A program made the position numbers and the translations under genes. From Nitrospirota bacterium (GTDB lineage Bacteria; Nitrospirota; Thermodesulfovibrionia; Thermodesulfovibrionales; Magnetobacteriaceae), in assembly GCA_015233615.1 (NCBI GenBank), contig JADFXJ010000016.1:1-44463 (forward strand): a stretch of 44,463 nucleotides of DNA, read 5' to 3'. Positions 41,210 through 44,463 of the stretch are shown in pieces; the first letter of the stretch is position 1, and the number at the start of each line of letters is the position of its first letter. The notes beneath the pieces were generated by a model. That model was not told the origin of the DNA, did no database searches, and saw nothing but the letters and a program-made list of their open reading frames with translations.

Positions 41210-42049
41210 TCAGGACTGCCTTTCAAGGAATGGTTTTGGATCCACGGGCGTATTGTTTTTCCATACCTCATAGTGGACGTGCGGACCTGTTGTGTTTCCC
41301 GTTGAGCCCACGTAGCTTAGAACGTCTCCACGCTTGACTCTCTGGCCTATCTTAACGTTTATTTCCCTGTTGTGGGCATAGCATGTAGTGTAACCGAAAC
41401 CGTGTTCGACGACGACGAGTTTTCCGCTGCCTCCACTCCAGTCGGCAAAGCTCACAATTCCGTCAGCCGTAGCCTTCACCGGCGTTCCGGGGGGTACCGC
41501 CAGGTCTACACCGGAATGGAATTCTGTCTTGCCGGTATTTGGATGTATCCTGTAGCCGAAGCCGGAGCTGAACCTGGAATTTTCCACGGGTACTCCCATG
41601 GGAGTGGCGTAAAAGGAGTTCCTCTCCTGTCGTAAGTAATCTTTTATCTCGCCCACGGTCTCTATGGACTTGTCTATCTGCTTTTTCAATAAATCCATAT
41701 CTATAGAGCCGGAATCGCTGATATCCATATTCTTAAACACCGATTCTTTGTCTTTCACGGAAAAGAGGTTTTTGAACTGAGCCTCGGAGCGTTTCAAAGA
41801 ACCAATGGTAGACCTCAACTCCCCGAACTGGCTTGCGTAATAATCCGCCTTACCTTTAATTTCGTTGTACTTTTGCGTCGTCACGCCAACGGATACTATG
41901 TAACACGTAATGGAAACCCACATGGAAATTAACGTGACTATACCTATGGATGGCAGCTTAAAACGGTAAGTTTTTTCGTTGCTATGGGGAATAACCATTA
42001 TGGTTATAGGAGTAAAAAGGCTTCGCAAGAATTTCTTAGAATTAAGCAT
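41210..42049 (-). CDS. M23 (LytM/Csd1-like) metallopeptidase
   Basis: A 279-residue membrane-anchored peptidoglycan endopeptidase. One transmembrane helix near residues 35-55 (IGIVTLISMWVSITCYIVSV), then a coiled-coil-like region to about 155, then the M23 domain: FGYRIHPNTGKTEFHSGVDLA (His and Asp zinc ligands), ATADGIVSFADWSGGSG, VVEHGFGYTTCYAHN and GPHVHYEVW (HxH). All four catalytic motifs are intact, so it is likely active. It heads the cell-shape gene cluster; a TATAAT lies upstream on the minus strand (42319-42314). Confidence 0.9.
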   Translation of the reverse strand: MLNSKKFLRSLFTPITIMVIPHSNEKTYRFKLPSIGIVTLISMWVSITCYIVSVGVTTQKYNEIKGKADYYASQFGELRSTIGSLKRSEAQFKNLFSVKDKESVFKNMDISDSGSIDMDLLKKQIDKSIETVGEIKDYLRQERNSFYATPMGVPVENSRFSSGFGYRIHPNTGKTEFHSGVDLAVPPGTPVKATADGIVSFADWSGGSGKLVVVEHGFGYTTCYAHNREINVKIGQRVKRGDVLSYVGSTGNTTGPHVHYEVWKNNTPVDPKPFLERQS

Positions 42050-42431
42050 AGTAGACTCCTGTTTCTTTACTAACGATTAAAATTTCATGGCTCGATGAGC
42101 CGCTTTACATATATAATCCGGGCAATTTGCCGTGTAATAAAACAAGCTCCGGCAAACATCCGGAAATTAAGTTACCCGGTATCGAATTTAGCCGCGGGAT
42201 TTGCCACGACCAGCTTACCTTAAATTAGCTTTACCCCATGAAGGAAGCTTTACGTTACCCGGATAACAATCTATAATATCAGATATTGATAACCGAATGT
42301 AAATGTAGAATCCATTATACTACATTAGAAACAAAAAATGGAAGAGTTTTTTTATAACCGGGGTTATGCCGAAAAAAAATAATCCGGCTAAAACTCGCGA
42401 AAATGGAAGGTAAGTGAGTTGAACCGGAACC
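42050..42431. promoter_or_regulatory. Upstream region of the cell-shape cluster
   Basis: No gene is seen. On the minus strand, TATAAT at 42319-42314 is a good -10 box, with no convincing -35. AATATC-A-GATATT at 42276-42288 is a small palindrome. ATAACCGGGGTTAT near 42355 is flanked by a T run on its left and an A run on its right, so neither strand gives a normal terminator. Confidence 0.4.
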
Positions 42432-42883
42432 TCAATGCCCAACCACGACAACCACAAACGTGTCCTTAGTCGGCACGGGACGCGGTTTTTTTCCATCGGG
42501 CGACGGCGTAGGGGGCCGGAGAAAATTGTGCAGTGGGCAAATAGACGTTGTGGGTTTTAAGATCGATCGCCATCGTACGGGCTCCCCGTTGTGTAATAAC
42601 CGTATCCACCACCTCGAACTTGCTCCGGTGCCAACGCGATTCCATGTACACCCGGAGTGTCCTCAATATCGCCTGCCGGCTTATCCGTGTCGATATCGAC
42701 CACCATCACGTAGGTACCACGGGAAATATACAGACGCCGGGCTTCGCTATCCACGCTCAGGTAGTCCCAACCGCCTTCGCCACCGAGTTGTAGTTTTTTG
42801 ATTACGTGGTACCCTCAATCCCCTGCATAGGAAAACGAGGCGATAAGCAAACCCAAAAACAGACAACAGAACAAAAAAAGCAT
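42432..42883 (-). pseudogene. YncE-type beta-propeller protein, deleted and frameshifted
   Basis: The start ATG at 42883 gives a signal peptide, MLFLFCCLFLGLLIASFSYA, then an in-frame TGA at 42817-42815. The same frame goes on to KKLQLGGEGGWDYLSVDSEA and RRLYISRGTYVMVVD, then DTPGVHGIALAPE. The sequence then jumps to the C-terminal part, SKFEVVDTVITQRGARTMAI and THNVYLPTAQFSPAP, losing roughly 200 middle residues, and a further frameshift precedes PSPDGKKPRPVPTKDTF and the TGA at 42432. Full-length relatives are secreted seven-bladed YVTN propellers of about 320 residues. Clearly non-functional. Confidence 0.82.
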
Positions 42884-43070
42884 CTTAGAAAGTATTTGTA
42901 TTTTACGTTGCCGCACATGTCGGTCTCCTCTTTTACCTTTACCGGCAGGATAAAGCCCTCCTGTTTTTCTCTCACGTTTCGGGCGATATTTCTATTATCC
43001 CAATACCACATGAAACACTTGAGACAGGGGGGCTTTTTTCACCCTTTTTCACTTCTAAATAAATTTTGGG

Positions 43071-43844
43071 TTATCTGTGCGCAGTCCACGAACCTGAAGC
43101 GGTGCAGCCATTTGCATCGGTGTAAGAGAGCTGTCCCGATGCCACCCCATTCGAAAATGTACCGCTTGTTATTAAGGTAACGTTTATTTGCCTTCCCGAT
43201 TGATCAACATAGCCGGTGTTGCTGGTGTGTGTGAAGCTGCAATTATTTATGCTCGCCGATATCGATGACGTTTGTGTAAATGTGAAGCCGCAAGAAGATA
43301 CGTTAACCGCTCTGTAAAGATTCGATATCGTGTTGCTTGTTACAGTAAAAGATATTACCCCATTCGAACCCGTTGTGTTAGTGCCTGAATAGCTGCCATC
43401 CGGGCTACAACCAGCCGTAGGCGAAGGTGTAGGAGGTGTGGGTGTAGGTGTATGTGTGGGCGTAGGAGTTGGGGTAGCCGTGGCTGTAGGCGAAGGGGTA
43501 ACGCCGGGTGTAGATGGCGAGGCATACGCGTAAAATGCTATTCCTGAGTATTGCCAGGTGCTTGCTTGAGTCTGAATTAACCAATTTTTTTCGTCTTCAC
43601 TGGTAGTAAAATAGAATGCATAGTTTGTCACGTTCATGAATTTATAAACCGGAAGTAAAGGATTCGAATCTTTTTGGATACTTCTTTCATTTGAGTTATT
43701 TATCGAAAATTCTCCAATAGCGTCGTTAGTGCCGAAAAGATTGCCGGATTGTCCGCTAAACCCCAAAACCGCTGTAAACCCCATCAACAAGGAGATAAAA
43801 ATTAAAGAGATAATGAACTTTGTATTAAAACTATGTTTTTTCAT
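43071..43844 (-). CDS. Secreted protein with Pro/Thr linker and two beta domains
   Basis: A 257-residue exported protein. The signal peptide is MKKHSF then a hydrophobic stretch (IISLIFISLLMGFTAVLGFS). Residues about 60-110 (PVYKFMNVTNYAFYFTTSEDE, GIAFYAYASP) resemble the repeat of DUF5648 lectin-like domains. A PTPTPTHTPTPTPPTPSPT linker follows. The C-terminal domain (about 145-257) has four cysteines and many Ser/Thr strands (TGSNGVISFTVTSN, SYTDANGCTASGSW). It probably works outside the cell, perhaps binding glycans; that is inference. Confidence 0.75.
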   Translation of the reverse strand: MKKHSFNTKFIISLIFISLLMGFTAVLGFSGQSGNLFGTNDAIGEFSINNSNERSIQKDSNPLLPVYKFMNVTNYAFYFTTSEDEKNWLIQTQASTWQYSGIAFYAYASPSTPGVTPSPTATATPTPTPTHTPTPTPPTPSPTAGCSPDGSYSGTNTTGSNGVISFTVTSNTISNLYRAVNVSSCGFTFTQTSSISASINNCSFTHTSNTGYVDQSGRQINVTLITSGTFSNGVASGQLSYTDANGCTASGSWTAHR

Positions 43845-44173
43845 ACCGTTTTTTCCTTTCTAAAATAACGCGGGATTTCCAAATCTACAAAGCAGATTGT
43901 TTTTCCTCAGGCTACGATTGTCACCGATTATCCATTGCGCTACCTCCTTATCCTCAATAATGCTATCCGCTTCACCGTTGAAATACCCGACACGAACCGA
44001 AATTAGCTTTACCGACTATCCCAACCATCGATATTAATCCGTAACAAATCTGTAACGATTTTGTAACAAACAATCTCATTTTACGACTTATTCGATAAAG
44101 TGTCAAATATTTTTTTAATGCGAACCAGTTCCCCTCCCAAACGGCGACACTCATCAGAGGGTTAACAAAGGGA
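43845..44173. other. Intergenic stretch without a credible gene
   Basis: A 60-codon minus-strand frame (43972-44154) has a WEGNWFALKKYLTLYRISRK pattern without any family match, and I do not accept it as a gene. No terminator or clear promoter is visible. Plus-strand ACCTCCTTAT near 43945 is the complement of an unused AAGGAGGT. Confidence 0.4.
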
Positions 44174-44463
44174 TTAGCTCTCTTCCATCCTCTGCAGGTC
44201 TTCTTTAAAGGGAATCGAAAACAGCACCGGTATCTGGGCGTATACCTCTACGTCGGAGGGTCGCTTGAAGGTGTTCTCGAAGTACTCCTTGACAAAACCA
44301 AGGCTGCAGCCGGTCATAAAACCGACGATGAGGCCCAGGGGTATTACTATCCTCTTTTTCGGAAAAACCCTGCCATCTGACGGGAAGGCCTTGTTCAGAA
44401 CGGTTATAAAAAAATTAGAAGATTTTGTATCGCTGTTTAAACGGGCTTCCTGCTTGTGCTTGG
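44174..44463 (-). CDS. Wzz/GumC-like chain-length regulator, C-terminal end (partial)
   Basis: The last 96 codons of a polysaccharide co-polymerase. A transmembrane segment (RIVIPLGLIVGFMTGCSLGF) is followed by VKEYFENTFKRPSDVEVYAQ and IPVLFSIPFKEDL, the usual pattern after the second helix of Wzz/GumC proteins, where FKRPSDVE precedes a short cytoplasmic tail. The N-terminus lies outside the window. It would work with glf on surface polysaccharide, although glf is far away in the window. Confidence 0.8.
   Translation of the reverse strand, partial: KHKQEARLNSDTKSSNFFITVLNKAFPSDGRVFPKKRIVIPLGLIVGFMTGCSLGFVKEYFENTFKRPSDVEVYAQIPVLFSIPFKEDLQRMEES

Noticed and set aside
42335-42385. Hairpin ATAACC/GGTTAT with T and A runs as a bidirectional terminator
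   Set aside because: On both strands the A run, not the T run, follows the stem, so neither strand has the U tail needed.
43972-44154. A 60-codon minus-strand frame
   Set aside because: No ribosome binding site, no motif, and unusual composition; probably chance.

Overview
The window reads as one contig of a Gram-negative, anaerobe-type bacterium. A Nitrospirota or deltaproteobacterial relative is my best guess. The grounds are futalosine-pathway menaquinone genes (mqnE, mqnC), an rny-ymdB pair, a bactofilin/peptidase cell-shape set, a large PPDK-like dikinase and a plant-type glucan water dikinase. Taxonomy is inferred from gene content only. No rRNA or tRNA gene was found.

Layout. 1-2749 (+): 3' end of rny, ymdB, an OsmC-family gene, pgpA and thpR, closely packed. 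2750-7170: a decayed accessory stretch with a dispersed repeat, broken genes (including an ArsM-like methyltransferase), a small intact gene at 5356, a 16-bp inverted-repeat element and an orphan DNA methyltransferase. 7171-19870 (-): a carbohydrate and phosphotransfer block transcribed as dikinase (PPDK-like, no PEP barrel), GAPDH-like, glf, then htpG and glucan water dikinase. htpG has its own promoter with a CIRCE-type operator. 19871-29646: an accessory island with a SEC-C protein, mcrB and a frame-broken mcrC, a DUF433 antitoxin-like gene, a two-gene phosphorelay ending in a TIR/deoxyribosyltransferase-like effector, duplicated NUDIX genes around a UPF0175 gene, and a broken MNT/HEPN pair. 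29647-34502 (-): thioredoxin reductase-like, mqnC, mqnE, proC and a CDF-like membrane protein. 34514-36229 (-): four small unknown genes. 36346-42049 (-): a short NagA-like deacetylase and a cell-shape cluster (M23 peptidase, two bactofilins, a membrane protein, an M99/Csd4-like carboxypeptidase). 42432-44463 (-): a YncE-type pseudogene, a secreted Pro/Thr-linker protein and the 3' end of a Wzz/GumC-like gene.

Best candidates for undescribed biology: (1) the histidine kinase plus receiver-TIR-like effector pair at 25127-27149, which looks like a signal-gated nucleotide-hydrolysing effector and sits next to McrBC; (2) the dikinase lacking its PEP domain, coupled by 1 nt to a long GAPDH; (3) a 74-bp tandem array that breaks mcrC and could in principle collapse to restore it; (4) a Csd4/bactofilin/M23 cell-shape cluster outside Helicobacter. 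Several genes here are clearly dead or dying, and I have marked them as pseudogenes.
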